This document shows positions 50,164 to 60,498 of a stretch of 64,000 nt of DNA, in pieces. Positions within the stretch are counted from its first letter, which is position 1; every line of letters starts with the position of its first letter. The notes beneath the pieces were generated by a model that worked only from the letters and a program-made list of their open reading frames with translations, did not search any database and had not been told where the DNA came from. Origin of the DNA: Stappia sp. (GTDB lineage Bacteria > Pseudomonadota > Alphaproteobacteria > Rhizobiales > Stappiaceae); the NCBI GenBank assembly GCA_002722295.1, contig PBLF01000013.1, positions 47,943 to 111,942 on the forward strand, given 5' to 3'. A program made the translations under genes and the position numbers.

Positions 50164-50888
50164 CCCAGCCGCCAGAGATCCGGCTGTCCGGCGATTTCGA
50201 CCATGCCGGCCGGCCGCTCTTTTCCGGCCTGGACCTGACGCTCGGCGCCGGCCGCTGGACCTGCCTCCTGGGGCCGTCCGGCGTCGGCAAGTCGACCGTC
50301 CTGCGCCTGCTGGCCGGGCTCGACACCGGTGGCCGCTTCTCCGGGACCATCGTGGCGGATGACGGCGAGCGGGTCGAAACCCGCGTCGCCTTCATGGCGC
50401 AGACGGACCTGCTGGCCCCCTGGCTGGACGTCACCGGAAACGTCACGCTCGGCGCCAGGCTCAGGGGGGAGCGGGCCGACATGGCACGCGCCCGCGCGCT
50501 GATCGAACGGGTCGGGTTGAGCGAGCACGCCCACAAGCGCCCGGCAAGCCTCTCGGGGGGGATGCGTCAGCGCGTGGCTCTGGCCCGGGTGCTGATGGAG
50601 GACCGTCCGGTGGTGCTGCTGGATGAACCTTTCGCGGCTCTCGATGCCCGCACGCGCGCCGAGATGCAGGAGCTTGCCTTCGAGACGCTGAAAGGGCGCA
50701 CGGTGTTGCTCGTGACCCACGATCCGGCCGAGGCCGTACGTCTCGGTCATGCGATTTTCATCCTTTCGGAACGGGGGCTTGATGAGGTCGCGGCACCCGG
50801 CCTGCCGCCCATCCGCGCGGTCGACGCGCCCGAGACCATCGACATGCAGGTCCGTCTGTTCCGTGCGTTGAAAGGGGAGCCCGCATGA
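50160..50888 (+). CDS. thiZ: ABC transporter ATPase ThiZ
   Basis: 242 residues from a GTG that overlaps the tenA stop (GTGA). Walker A LLGPSGVGKSTVLRLL, signature SLSGGMRQRVALARVL, Walker B VVLLDEPFAALD and switch LLVTHDPAEAVRLG are all present. It powers pyrimidine uptake with ThiX and ThiY. Confidence 0.93.
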   Translation: MTQPPEIRLSGDFDHAGRPLFSGLDLTLGAGRWTCLLGPSGVGKSTVLRLLAGLDTGGRFSGTIVADDGERVETRVAFMAQTDLLAPWLDVTGNVTLGARLRGERADMARARALIERVGLSEHAHKRPASLSGGMRQRVALARVLMEDRPVVLLDEPFAALDARTRAEMQELAFETLKGRTVLLVTHDPAEAVRLGHAIFILSERGLDEVAAPGLPPIRAVDAPETIDMQVRLFRALKGEPA

Positions 50889-51676
50889 GCGCCCGCGACG
50901 ATTTTTCCCCGCGCGGCGTCCGCGCTCGCGTGGGCGATGCCGTGATTGCCGCCATCGTGGTGGTGGCCCTGTGGCAGGGGATTGTCTGGGTGACGCAGGT
51001 GCCTGCCTTCATCCTGCCCGGTCCCTTGCTCGTGGCCGAAACTCTTGTCGCGAATGCCGGTCTCATTGCCGATCACGCGACCGTCACCATCGCCGAAGTG
51101 CTGATCGGCCTGGTGGTGGGGGCCGGCCTGGGAGCCGCGACCGCGCTGCACCTCATGGTGTCGCCGACGGCCCGGCGCATCGCGCTGCCGATCATGGTCT
51201 TCAGCCAGGCGGTGCCGGTTTTCGCCCTCGCACCGATCCTGACGCTGTGGCTCGGCTATGGCATGGCGTCCAAGATCGCCATGGCGCTCCTGATCATCTA
51301 CTTCCCCGTGGTCTCGACCTTCTACGACGGGCTGCGCCGCACCGATGCGGGCCTGCTGGACCTGGCCCGCACCATGGGGGCGACGCCTTCCAGAACATTG
51401 ATCCACCTACGGTTTCCGGCAGCGCTTCCGGCTTTCGGCTCGGGCCTCCGGCTGGCGGCGGTCTATGCGCCCATCGGTGCCGTGATCGGCGAATGGGTCG
51501 GCGCGTCGAAGGGGCTCGGCTACCTGATGCTTCTCGCCAACGGTCGCGCCAAGACGGACCTGATGTTCGCCAGTCTCTTCGTGCTGGCGCTTTTCGCCGT
51601 GGTTCTCTACGCGGCGGTTTCGGCCGTGACGCGGCGCATGACGTCCTGGTCGCGGGAAAGCACCGACACCATGTGA
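50885..51676 (+). CDS. thiX: ABC transporter permease ThiX
   Basis: 263 residues, about six membrane helices, with the EAA-like loop LLDLARTMGATPSRTLIHLR that contacts ThiZ. It belongs to the SsuC/TauC permease group used for pyrimidine uptake. The ATG overlaps thiZ by 4 bases. It ends the thiamine operon. Confidence 0.93.
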   Translation: MSARDDFSPRGVRARVGDAVIAAIVVVALWQGIVWVTQVPAFILPGPLLVAETLVANAGLIADHATVTIAEVLIGLVVGAGLGAATALHLMVSPTARRIALPIMVFSQAVPVFALAPILTLWLGYGMASKIAMALLIIYFPVVSTFYDGLRRTDAGLLDLARTMGATPSRTLIHLRFPAALPAFGSGLRLAAVYAPIGAVIGEWVGASKGLGYLMLLANGRAKTDLMFASLFVLALFAVVLYAAVSAVTRRMTSWSRESTDTM

Positions 51677-51701
51677 GTGGCCGCGATGCTGGCGGTCGCG
51701 C

Positions 51702-52364
51702 TCAGCCGGCGAGATCGAAGGGCCGGGCGAGCAGGACGCCCGTGCCCGCGCCAAGGGTCACGCCGATGCCACCGCCGCGCGGGCCGACCCGGTTCGAGAG
51801 CGTCAGCGAATGGCCCATCGGCACGAAATGGCGGGTGAGCGGCCATTGCACGCCCTCGAGCGTGAGCTCCTCGAGATCGCTCAGCGCCAGCACGGAAAAC
51901 AGCGATCCTTCGGGAAGGTCGAGCGTCTGGCCGCCCGGCAGGACCGGCCAGGCCTCCTCGTGTCCGCTGGTCATGAGCACGGGCACCCGGTGACGCCGCG
52001 CGGCGGCGACGCCGAGCAGCAGGTTCTGGAGCGCGTGGTCCGAGCGTTCGCCGCCAAGCGCGCCCGCGAAGACGAGCCGGTCGGCACCACGTTCCAGCGC
52101 GGCCTCGATGGCCAGTTCGCCGTCCGTCATGTCCTTGGCAACCGGATGCTCCACCCGTTCGACCCCGGAAAACCGCGCTTTCAGCGCCGTGTCGGAGGAA
52201 TCGAAGTCGCCGACCCAGAGTTCGGGAACGAGACCGAGCGTGGCCGCGTGGCGCATTCCCCCATCGGCGGCGATGACGCGCGCGCCCTCGATCTGGGCAG
52301 CAAGGCGCGGCCCTGGCGAAAGCTCGCCTCCGAGCAGGATCAGGAAGGGTGTCGCCGCCGGCAT
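51702..52364 (-). CDS. thiN: Thiamine pyrophosphokinase
   Basis: 220 residues. VIAADGGMRHAATLGLVPEL and WVGDFDSSD bind ATP-Mg, and ELAIEAALERGADRLVFAGALGG with RSDHALQN are the family landmarks. It converts thiamine to TPP in one step. It is convergent with thiX, 25 bp apart, and not visibly under the riboswitch. Confidence 0.93.
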   Translation of the reverse strand: MPAATPFLILLGGELSPGPRLAAQIEGARVIAADGGMRHAATLGLVPELWVGDFDSSDTALKARFSGVERVEHPVAKDMTDGELAIEAALERGADRLVFAGALGGERSDHALQNLLLGVAAARRHRVPVLMTSGHEEAWPVLPGGQTLDLPEGSLFSVLALSDLEELTLEGVQWPLTRHFVPMGHSLTLSNRVGPRGGGIGVTLGAGTGVLLARPFDLAG

Positions 52365-52481
52365 GGAAGCCTCCCGGTTCGTTGCCTCTTCTGAGGAATG
52401 CCTGCAATCGGGGTCGCACGTCGGCCCTTGTCACGCAAGCCGGTTTGCCGCCACTCTGACGCGAAAGGGAGGACGACAAAC

Positions 52482-53825
52482 ATGAATCTGTCTCGAATGC
52501 TCGCGGCCCGTGCCGCCGAGGGGCGGCCCGTGCGGGTCGCGCTGATCGGCGCCGGCAAGTTCGGTTCCATGTATCTGACCCAGGCCCGGCTCACGACCGG
52601 CGTGCAGGTGGCGGCCATCGTCGATCTCGACCCGGCCCGCGCCCGGCGCACCCTGGCCACCTGTGGCTGGCCGGAAGAGCAGTCGGCGGCGGAAAGCCTT
52701 GACGATGCAATGGCATCGGGTGCGACCCATGTGACGGATGATCTCGCCCGCGTGCTTTCCGATGCCCGCATCGAGGTGGTGATCGAGGCGACCGGCGATC
52801 CGGCGGTCGGCATTCGCCATGCGCTTGCCGCGATCGAGGCCGGAAAGCATCTGGTGATGGTCAATGTGGAGGCGGACGTTCTGGCCGGTCCGCTGCTGGC
52901 CCGCCGGGCCGAAAGTGCCGGTCTCGTCTATTCGCTCGCCTGGGGCGACCAGCCGGCGCTGATCTGCGAGCACGTCGACTGGGCGCGCGCCTGCGGCTTC
53001 CACGTTGTGTGCGCCGGCAAGGGCACCCGCTACCTGCCGGCCTACCACCAGCTCACGCCGGACACCGTCTGGGATGTGCTGGTTCAGTATCTGCACATCA
53101 CCGACCGCAGCCTCATCAATCCGAAGATGTTCAACTCCTTCCTGGACGGCACCAAGTCGGGAATCGAGATGGCGGCCGTGTGCAATGCCACCGGGCTGGT
53201 GTCCCAGCCGGACGGTCTCACCTTCCCGCCCGCGAGCCGCTTCGAGTTGTCCAGCGTGTTGCGTCCGAAGGCGTTCGGCGGGTCGCTGGAAACGACCGGC
53301 ACCACGGAAGTCGTCTCCTCGCTGACCCGCGCGGGCGATGATATCCCCCATCACCTTGCCATGGGCACCTATGTGGTGATCGAGGGAGAGACGGACTATG
53401 CCCGTCGCTGCTTCCAGGAATACCACATGCTGGAGGATGACAGCGGGCGCTTCGCCGCCCTGTATCGTCCCACGCATATGATCGGAATGGAACTTGGCGT
53501 TTCGGTTGCCTCCGTGGCGCTCAGGCGCGAGCCGACCGGGTCGCCGGCCGGCTTTGTCGCCGACGTGGTGGCGACCGCCAAGCGCGACCTGAAGGCCGGA
53601 GAGATGCTCGACGGCGAGGGCGGTGCGACGGTCTGGGGCAAGCAGCAGCCGGCGGCCAGCTCGCTTGCCGGCAACCGGCTGCCGCTCGGCCTCGCCGCGC
53701 ATGTGAAGCTGGTGCGCGACGTCGCCGAGGGCGCGATGCTGAGCTGGGACGACGTGGCGATCGACACGACCGATACCGCGGTCCGCTTCCGCCGCGAGAT
53801 GGAGGAAACCTTCGCGCCCGCCTGA
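52482..53825 (+). CDS. NAD(P)-dependent oxidoreductase with C-terminal SAF domain
   Basis: 447 residues from the ATG at 52482 (GGGAGG upstream). The N-terminal Rossmann fold starts VRVALIGAGKFGSMYLTQAR and resembles homoserine dehydrogenase/Gfo-type enzymes. The middle part contains AGKGTRYLPAYHQLTPDTVW. The end, KRDLKAGEMLDGEGG and HVKLVRDVAEGAMLSWDDV, is a SAF-like module. I do not recognise the substrate. It stands upstream of a CUT1 sugar importer in the same orientation, so it may catabolise the imported compound, with a separate promoter in the 216-bp gap. Confidence 0.75.
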   Translation: MNLSRMLAARAAEGRPVRVALIGAGKFGSMYLTQARLTTGVQVAAIVDLDPARARRTLATCGWPEEQSAAESLDDAMASGATHVTDDLARVLSDARIEVVIEATGDPAVGIRHALAAIEAGKHLVMVNVEADVLAGPLLARRAESAGLVYSLAWGDQPALICEHVDWARACGFHVVCAGKGTRYLPAYHQLTPDTVWDVLVQYLHITDRSLINPKMFNSFLDGTKSGIEMAAVCNATGLVSQPDGLTFPPASRFELSSVLRPKAFGGSLETTGTTEVVSSLTRAGDDIPHHLAMGTYVVIEGETDYARRCFQEYHMLEDDSGRFAALYRPTHMIGMELGVSVASVALRREPTGSPAGFVADVVATAKRDLKAGEMLDGEGGATVWGKQQPAASSLAGNRLPLGLAAHVKLVRDVAEGAMLSWDDVAIDTTDTAVRFRREMEETFAPA

Positions 53826-54004
53826 TACGGCCCCGGCCTCCCGCTTGTGGGACAACCGCGTTCCGGCAGGCCGGGATTCCGCAGGTGGGAGCCATTCCGG
53901 GCAACTTGCGCTTTTGCATACCTTGTGGCGCACGGCGCCGCTCGATGAAAAACGATGCAAAAAAAGCGAAAACCTGTGTTGCGCTTGGGGAAAAATGCGG
54001 ACAC

Positions 54005-54040
54005 TATACCTTAATGGATACATTAAGGAGGGAGGACCTT
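54005..54040 (+). promoter_or_regulatory. Promoter/operator candidate before the CUT1 importer
   Basis: TATACC (54005-54010) is a possible -10. The inverted repeat CCTTAAT-GGATAC-ATTAAGG (54009-54028) follows, its right arm running straight into the ribosome site AAGGAGGGAGG. A third copy of the half-site, CCTTAATGG, covers the start codon. This suits a repressor site or an RNA hairpin that hides the ribosome site. No good -35 is seen. Confidence 0.45.
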
Positions 54041-54041
54041 A

Positions 54042-55106
<1,065 letters not shown>

Positions 55107-55239
55107 GGGTTTCCCGCGCGTTTGGGAGGACGCGCGGGCAAGGCGGGCCCCGAATTTGCGGGGACCCGTCACCCAGGCGGCGAAAGACCGCCGGCGCGGC
55201 CATGCCGACCGCGCCCCAGTTCAGGAGGAGACAATTGCA

Positions 55240-56595
55240 ATGACCAATGATCCCAAGATCTTCGACCCGAGGCGGGGCTTCTCGCTCGACCGCCGCACGT
55301 TCCTGTCCGGATCGGCGGCCGTGGCGCTGGGCGGTGCCCTTGCCGGTTCGTTCGCCAGCCGCAAGGCCATGGCGCAGGCGGCGGCCGCCACCTTCCAGCC
55401 CGAGGAGGGCGCATCGCTGCGCCTGCTGCGCTGGGTGCCGTTCGTGAAGGGTGAGGAGGACGCCTGGAACGCCAACACCGCCGCCTTCACCGAGGCGACC
55501 GGCGTCGATGTGCGCATCGACCAGGAGAGCTGGGAGGACGTGCGTCCCAAGGCGGCCGTGGCGGCGAACGTGGGCTCGGGCCCCGACATCGTCATGACCT
55601 GGTTCGACGATCCGTTCCAGTATCCCGACAAGCTTGTCGACGTGACCGATCTCGCCAACGCCCTGGGCAACCAGTATGGCGGCTGGTACGAGGGCCTGGA
55701 AGGCTACGCCCGCCAGGGCGACACCTTCATCGCGCTGCCGCTTTGCGCCATCGCCAACGCGATCTGCTACCGCGACAGCCACATGAAGGCGGCCGGCTTC
55801 GACGAATTCCCCAAGGACACGGCCGGTTTCCTGGAGCTCTGCAAGGCGCTCAAGGCGAAGGGAACGCCCGCGGGCTTCCCGCATGGCAAGGCGGTCGGCG
55901 ACGGCAACAACTACGCCCACTGGCTGCTGTGGAGCCATGGCGGCATGACCGTCGACGAGAACGGCAAGGTGGCGATCAACTCGCCCGAGACGAAGGCGGC
56001 GATCGAATACGCCATCGAGCTCTACAAGACCTTCATTCCGGGAACGGAGAGCTGGCTCGACATCAACAACAACCGCGCGTTCCTGGCAGGTCAGGTCTCG
56101 CTGACGGCGAACGGCGTCTCGCTCTACTACGCGGCGGCCAATGACCCGGCGCTCAAGGAGATCGCCGAGGACATCCGCACCACGAACCTTCCGATCGGTC
56201 CGGTCGGCAAGTCCGTGGAGCTGCACCAGACGACGACGCTGTCGATCTTCAAGCATTCGCAGTATCCGAATGCCGCCAAGGCCTACCTGAACTTCATGTA
56301 TCAGGCGGAGCAGATGAACAAGTGGCTGGAAGGCGCCAGCGCCTATTGCTGCCAGCCGCTCAAGGCCTTCGCGGACAATCCCGTGTGGACCTCGAATCCG
56401 GCTCATGCCGCCTATGCCAACGCGTCCGCGACCCTGCGGCCGAACGGCTATGCCGGCCCGCTCGGCCCGGCATCGGCCGGCGTCATGGCCGACTACGTGG
56501 TGGTCGACATGTTCGCAGAGGCCGTCACCGGGCAGCGCACGCCGGAAGAGGCCATCGCCAACGCGGAGCGGCGCATCGCCCGCTACTACCGCTAA
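55240..56595 (+). CDS. CUT1 sugar-binding protein with Tat leader
   Basis: 451 residues from the ATG at 55240 (CAGGAGGAG upstream). The leader SLDRRTFLSGSAAVALGGAL is of the twin-arginine type, cleaved after KAMAQ at about residue 46. The body has the MalE fold: VWEDVRPKAAVAANVGSGPD-like region (SWEDVRPKAAVAANVGSGPD) and AINSPETKAAIEYAIELYK-like region. It binds an unidentified sugar, polyol or glycoside. Export in folded form may mean it takes a cofactor or folds fast. Confidence 0.9.
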   Translation: MTNDPKIFDPRRGFSLDRRTFLSGSAAVALGGALAGSFASRKAMAQAAAATFQPEEGASLRLLRWVPFVKGEEDAWNANTAAFTEATGVDVRIDQESWEDVRPKAAVAANVGSGPDIVMTWFDDPFQYPDKLVDVTDLANALGNQYGGWYEGLEGYARQGDTFIALPLCAIANAICYRDSHMKAAGFDEFPKDTAGFLELCKALKAKGTPAGFPHGKAVGDGNNYAHWLLWSHGGMTVDENGKVAINSPETKAAIEYAIELYKTFIPGTESWLDINNNRAFLAGQVSLTANGVSLYYAAANDPALKEIAEDIRTTNLPIGPVGKSVELHQTTTLSIFKHSQYPNAAKAYLNFMYQAEQMNKWLEGASAYCCQPLKAFADNPVWTSNPAHAAYANASATLRPNGYAGPLGPASAGVMADYVVVDMFAEAVTGQRTPEEAIANAERRIARYYR

Positions 56596-56610
56596 GGCCG
56601 GATCCAGACA

Positions 56611-56643
56611 ACGCCGTGCCGGGCACGCAGCCCGGCACGGCGT
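56611..56643 (+). terminator. Intercistronic hairpin after the sugar-binding protein gene
   Basis: ACGCCGTGCCGGGC (56611-56624) and GCCCGGCACGGCGT (56630-56643) form a perfect 14-bp stem with a 5-base loop, 15 bases past the stop. No T-run follows, so it more likely stabilises the binding-protein mRNA or causes partial termination than fully stops transcription. Confidence 0.75.
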
Positions 56644-56735
56644 ATCGCCCGGACGCCATGCCGCGCGGCCACGTGCCGGCGGTTTCGCGCGGGCAGGCTC
56701 TCCATCGTTTCGCGTGAGGAAAGGGCGTTCCCCTC

Positions 56736-57683
56736 ATGGCCACCACGCCGCTTGCAGACACGTCGCCGTCCGGCCCCCGTTCGCCGATCAGGCGGTTCTT
56801 CGAAAGCCGCAACGGCCTCGGCCTGTTGTTCATGCTGCCGGCAGCGATCGTCCTGCTGTGCTTCCTGACCTACCCGCTGGGCCTTGGTGTTTGGCTCGGC
56901 TTCACCGACACGCGCATCGGGCGCGAGGGCGTCTTCATCGGTCTCGAGAACTACGAGTGGCTGTTCGACGACCCGATCTTCTGGCTGTCGGTGTTCAACA
57001 CCATGCTCTACACGGTCGTGGCCTCGATCCTGAAGTTCGCGCTCGGCCTCTGGCTGGCGCTGATCCTCAACAACCACCTGCCGTTCAAGACCTTCTTCCG
57101 CGCCGTTCTGCTGTTGCCCTGGGTGGTGCCGACGGTGCTCTCGGCGATGGCGTTCTGGTGGATCTACGACAGCCAGTTCTCGATCATTTCCTATGTGCTG
57201 ATGGAACTTGGCTGGATCTCGCAGCCGATCAACTTCCTCGGCGATCCGACCAACGCGCGTGCCTCGGTGATCGCGGCCAACGTCTGGCGAGGCATCCCCT
57301 TCGTGGCGATCTCGCTGCTGGCCGGACTGCAGACGATCCCGCAGTCGCTGAACGAGGCCGCGGCCCTGGACGGGGCGACGTCCTGGCAGCGGTTCAGAAA
57401 GATCACGCTGCCGCTGCTCTCCCCGATCATCGCGGTGGTGATGACCTTCTCGGTGCTGTTCACCTTCACCGACTTCCAGCTCATCTACGTGCTGACGCGC
57501 GGCGGGCCGGTCAACGCGACCCATCTCATGGCGACGCTCTCGTTCCAGCGCGCGATTCCCGGTGGTCAGCTCGGCGAGGGTGCGGCCATCGCGGTTGCCA
57601 TGATCCCCTTCCTGCTGGCGGCCATCATGTTCAGCTATCTCGGACTGCAGCGGCGCAAGTGGCAGCAGGGCAGCGGCGACTGA
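56736..57683 (+). CDS. CUT1 permease, MalF-like
   Basis: 315 residues, six membrane helices. The EAA loop is LNEAAALDGATSWQRFRKITLP, given in two parts: LNEAAALDGA and TSWQRFRKITLP. It couples to the ATPase. It lies 140 bp after the binding-protein gene across the hairpin. Confidence 0.93.
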   Translation: MATTPLADTSPSGPRSPIRRFFESRNGLGLLFMLPAAIVLLCFLTYPLGLGVWLGFTDTRIGREGVFIGLENYEWLFDDPIFWLSVFNTMLYTVVASILKFALGLWLALILNNHLPFKTFFRAVLLLPWVVPTVLSAMAFWWIYDSQFSIISYVLMELGWISQPINFLGDPTNARASVIAANVWRGIPFVAISLLAGLQTIPQSLNEAAALDGATSWQRFRKITLPLLSPIIAVVMTFSVLFTFTDFQLIYVLTRGGPVNATHLMATLSFQRAIPGGQLGEGAAIAVAMIPFLLAAIMFSYLGLQRRKWQQGSGD

Positions 57684-57708
57684 CGCGCGACAGGAGGAGC
57701 CTTCAATC

Positions 57709-58611
57709 ATGACCGATCAGACCGCCGCCCCGCAGCGAAGCGTTGCCGCCGACAATGTCGAGGGCATGGACCAGTTCAACACGCTGCCGCGCCGCATCAT
57801 CGTCATCTATCTGCCGCTGGCGTGCTTTGTTTTCGTGATGCTTTTCCCGTTCTACTGGATGGCGATCACGGCGGTGAAGCCGAACTTCCAGCTCACCGAC
57901 TACGAGAACTACAGCCCCTTCTGGGTGGTGGAACCGACGCTGAGGCACATCAAGTACCTGCTCTTCGAGACGTCCTATCCCGGTTGGCTGTGGAACACGA
58001 TGCTGGTTTCGGTTGCCTCGACCGTCATCTCGCTCTTCGCATCGGTCCTGGCGGCCTATGCCATCGAACGGGTGCGCTTCACGGGCGCGCGCGTCACCGG
58101 CCTGATGATCTTCCTGGCCTATCTCGTGCCGCCGTCGATCCTGTTCATTCCGCTGGCGTTCATCGTCTTCAACGTCGGCATCTTCGACAGCAAGCTGGCG
58201 CTGATCCTGACCTATCCGACGTTCCTCATTCCCTTCTGCACCTGGCTGCTGATGGGCTACTTCCGCACCATCCCCTTCGAGTTGGAGGAAAGCGCGCTGG
58301 TCGACGGGGCGAACCGCTGGCAGATCCTGACGAAGGTGGTGCTGCCGCTCGCGGTGCCGGGCCTGATCTCGGCCGGCATCTTTGCCTTCACCCTGTCGTG
58401 GAACGAGTTCATCTATGCGCTCACGTTCATCTCCTCCTCGGAGAACAAGACGGTGCCCGTGGGCGTCCTGACGGAACTGGTGCGTGGCGACATCTATGAG
58501 TGGGGCGCACTCATGTCGGGCGCCCTGCTCGGGTCGCTGCCGGTGGTGATCCTCTACTCCTTCTTCGTCGACTATTACGTCTCGTCCATGACTGGCGCGG
58601 TGAAGGAGTAA
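57709..58611 (+). CDS. CUT1 permease, MalG-like
   Basis: 300 residues, six membrane helices; EAA loop LEESALVDGANRWQIL with TKVVLPLAVPGL after it. Starts 25 bp after the MalF-like gene with an AGGAGGAGCC ribosome site. Last gene of the importer operon, ending at a terminator. Confidence 0.93.
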   Translation: MTDQTAAPQRSVAADNVEGMDQFNTLPRRIIVIYLPLACFVFVMLFPFYWMAITAVKPNFQLTDYENYSPFWVVEPTLRHIKYLLFETSYPGWLWNTMLVSVASTVISLFASVLAAYAIERVRFTGARVTGLMIFLAYLVPPSILFIPLAFIVFNVGIFDSKLALILTYPTFLIPFCTWLLMGYFRTIPFELEESALVDGANRWQILTKVVLPLAVPGLISAGIFAFTLSWNEFIYALTFISSSENKTVPVGVLTELVRGDIYEWGALMSGALLGSLPVVILYSFFVDYYVSSMTGAVKE

Positions 58612-58673
58612 CCCGGCCGGTCGTCCCTTTTCCCGAAAGGGCGGCGAGGACCGGAACGAACGCCTTTTGGGAA

Positions 58674-58701
58674 GGGCGGCGGGGTGACCCGCCGCCCTTT
58701 T
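58674..58701 (+). terminator. Rho-independent terminator of the CUT1 operon
   Basis: GGGCGGCGGG (58674-58683), loop GTGA, CCCGCCGCCC (58688-58697), then TTTT. Sixty-three bases past the last stop codon. Confidence 0.85.
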
Positions 58702-58899
58702 CGTGCGCGTGCCCCGCAAGCGCGGGTGCCGGCCTCTCACGAAGACGAAGCGAGGGGCGAGCCTGGCGTGAGGCTGCCGGCAAACAGAGTGGAGAGGCAT
58801 GGGCGTGCACATCCGGGCACGACACCAGTGCGCCACCGGTGCGGGCGGCTCCGGCCCGGGATCATCGTGCTTAGGTTCTACCGGCACGCAACGGCGTGC

Positions 58900-58933
58900 A
58901 AAAAAACGGCCCGCGGGACACGCCGGCGGGCCG
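58900..58933 (-). terminator. Rho-independent terminator of the tct operon
   Basis: On the minus strand CGGCCCGC (58933-58926) pairs with GCGGGCCG (58914-58907), followed by seven Ts (58906-58900). About 50 bases past the tctA stop. Confidence 0.8.
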
Positions 58934-58982
58934 CAAGTCAGGGGCAGGTCGAACCGGAAAGCCCCGAATGAACCAGATCAGG

Positions 58983-60488
58983 TCATGCGCCCTGTGTTCC
59001 GGCGCGTGCCTTGCGTCTTGCGATCAGTCCCATGACGAGGGGCAGGCACCACACGGCGATGGTGAAGAGCCCGAGGCCGCAGGCGATGGGGCGTTCGAAG
59101 AAGGCCAGCAGGTTGCCGTCGGACTTGATCATCGAGGTGATGAAGTTCTGCTCCAGCATCGGGCCGAGAACGAGGCCCAGGATCGCCGGGGCGATGGGAA
59201 TGTCGTTCTCTTCCATGATGAAGCCGAGCACGCCGAAGATGAGCATCAGCAGCACGCCGAAGATGGAATTGTTGATCGCGAAGGAGCCGACGATGCAGAA
59301 GATCAGGATGATCGGCATCAATACCCGGTTGGGGATGGAGAGCAGGGTGCTGGCGCCCTTGATGGCGATGCAGCCGAGCGGGATCATGATCAGGTTCGCC
59401 AGGAAGAACACGACGAACACGGCGTAGATCATCTGCGGGTCGTTGATGAAGACCATCGGCCCCGGGTTGATGCCCTTGATGTAGAGCACGCCGATCACGA
59501 TGGCGGTGATGCTGTCGCCGGGAATGCCGAAGACGAGCGCCGGGATCCAGGCGCCGCTCACCGCGCCGTTGTTGGAGGCGCCGGCCTCCACCAGCCCCTC
59601 GACATGGCCCTTGCCGTATTTTTCGGGCGTCCTGGAGAACTTCTTCGAGACGGCATAGGAGATCCACGCGGCAATGTCGGCCCCGGCCCCCGGCAGCGCG
59701 CCGATGGCCGTGCCCGTCAGGCTGCCGCGCAGGGCCTGCACCGGATAGCGCACGAGATTGCGGAACTGGCTGACGAGAATGCCGTCGCTCATGCGGTTTT
59801 CCAGACGCGGACGGTCGGTGCGGTTCACCACCGCGCGGAAGATCTCGGACACGGCGAAAAGCCCGATCATGGCCGGGATGAACTGGATGCCGGCCAGAAG
59901 CTCGATGTTGCCGAAGGTGTAGCGGGGCTGGCCGGCCGGGTTGTCGATGCCGATCGTTGCCGCGAAAAGCCCGATGACGAGCGAGATCAGCCCCTTGGGG
60001 ACGGAGCCGGGCGAGATGAAGATGGCGCAGGAAAGCCCCAGCACGACGAGCCAGAAATACTCGTAGGAGGAGAATTTCAGCGCGATCTCGGCAAGGGCCG
60101 GCGACGCGGTCACGAGCACGATGGTGCCGACGATGCCGCCAAGCGCGGAGAAGAACAGTCCGGCACCGAGCCCGTCCTGGGCGCGGCCCATTTGGGTGAG
60201 CCTGTAGGATTCCTCCACATAGGCCGCACTGGCCGGCGTGCCGGGCATTCTGAGAAGGGCGCCCGGGATGTCGCCGGCGAAGATCGCCATGGCCGTTGCC
60301 GTGACGATGGAGGCGATGGCGGGCACCGGATCCATGAAGAAGGTGACGGGAACCAGAAGGGCGGTCGCCATGGTGGCGGAAAGCCCCGGAATCGCGCCGA
60401 CGAACATTCCGAAACAGGCCGAGCCGAGAATGACGGCGAGCACGTGCGGCTGGAAGACAAGCTCGAGAGCCTGGGCGAAGACCATCAT
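58983..60488 (-). CDS. tctA: Tripartite tricarboxylate transporter, large membrane subunit
   Basis: 501 residues from the ATG at 60488 (adjacent ATG at 60485; GAGG upstream), about 12 membrane helices. The family motifs are GAIPGLSATMATALLVP near the start and ALPGAGADIAAWISYAV in the middle. It moves carboxylates with TctB and the binding protein TctC. It lies 10 bp after tctB. Confidence 0.94.
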   Translation of the reverse strand: MMVFAQALELVFQPHVLAVILGSACFGMFVGAIPGLSATMATALLVPVTFFMDPVPAIASIVTATAMAIFAGDIPGALLRMPGTPASAAYVEESYRLTQMGRAQDGLGAGLFFSALGGIVGTIVLVTASPALAEIALKFSSYEYFWLVVLGLSCAIFISPGSVPKGLISLVIGLFAATIGIDNPAGQPRYTFGNIELLAGIQFIPAMIGLFAVSEIFRAVVNRTDRPRLENRMSDGILVSQFRNLVRYPVQALRGSLTGTAIGALPGAGADIAAWISYAVSKKFSRTPEKYGKGHVEGLVEAGASNNGAVSGAWIPALVFGIPGDSITAIVIGVLYIKGINPGPMVFINDPQMIYAVFVVFFLANLIMIPLGCIAIKGASTLLSIPNRVLMPIILIFCIVGSFAINNSIFGVLLMLIFGVLGFIMEENDIPIAPAILGLVLGPMLEQNFITSMIKSDGNLLAFFERPIACGLGLFTIAVWCLPLVMGLIARRKARAGTQGA

Positions 60489-60498
60489 CGCGGGAACC

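Larger units (their letters stand above)
58612..58982. other. Convergent intergenic region with terminators for both sides
   Basis: 371 bp between the CUT1 operon and tctA. It has one terminator for each strand and otherwise nothing I can assign. Confidence 0.6.
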
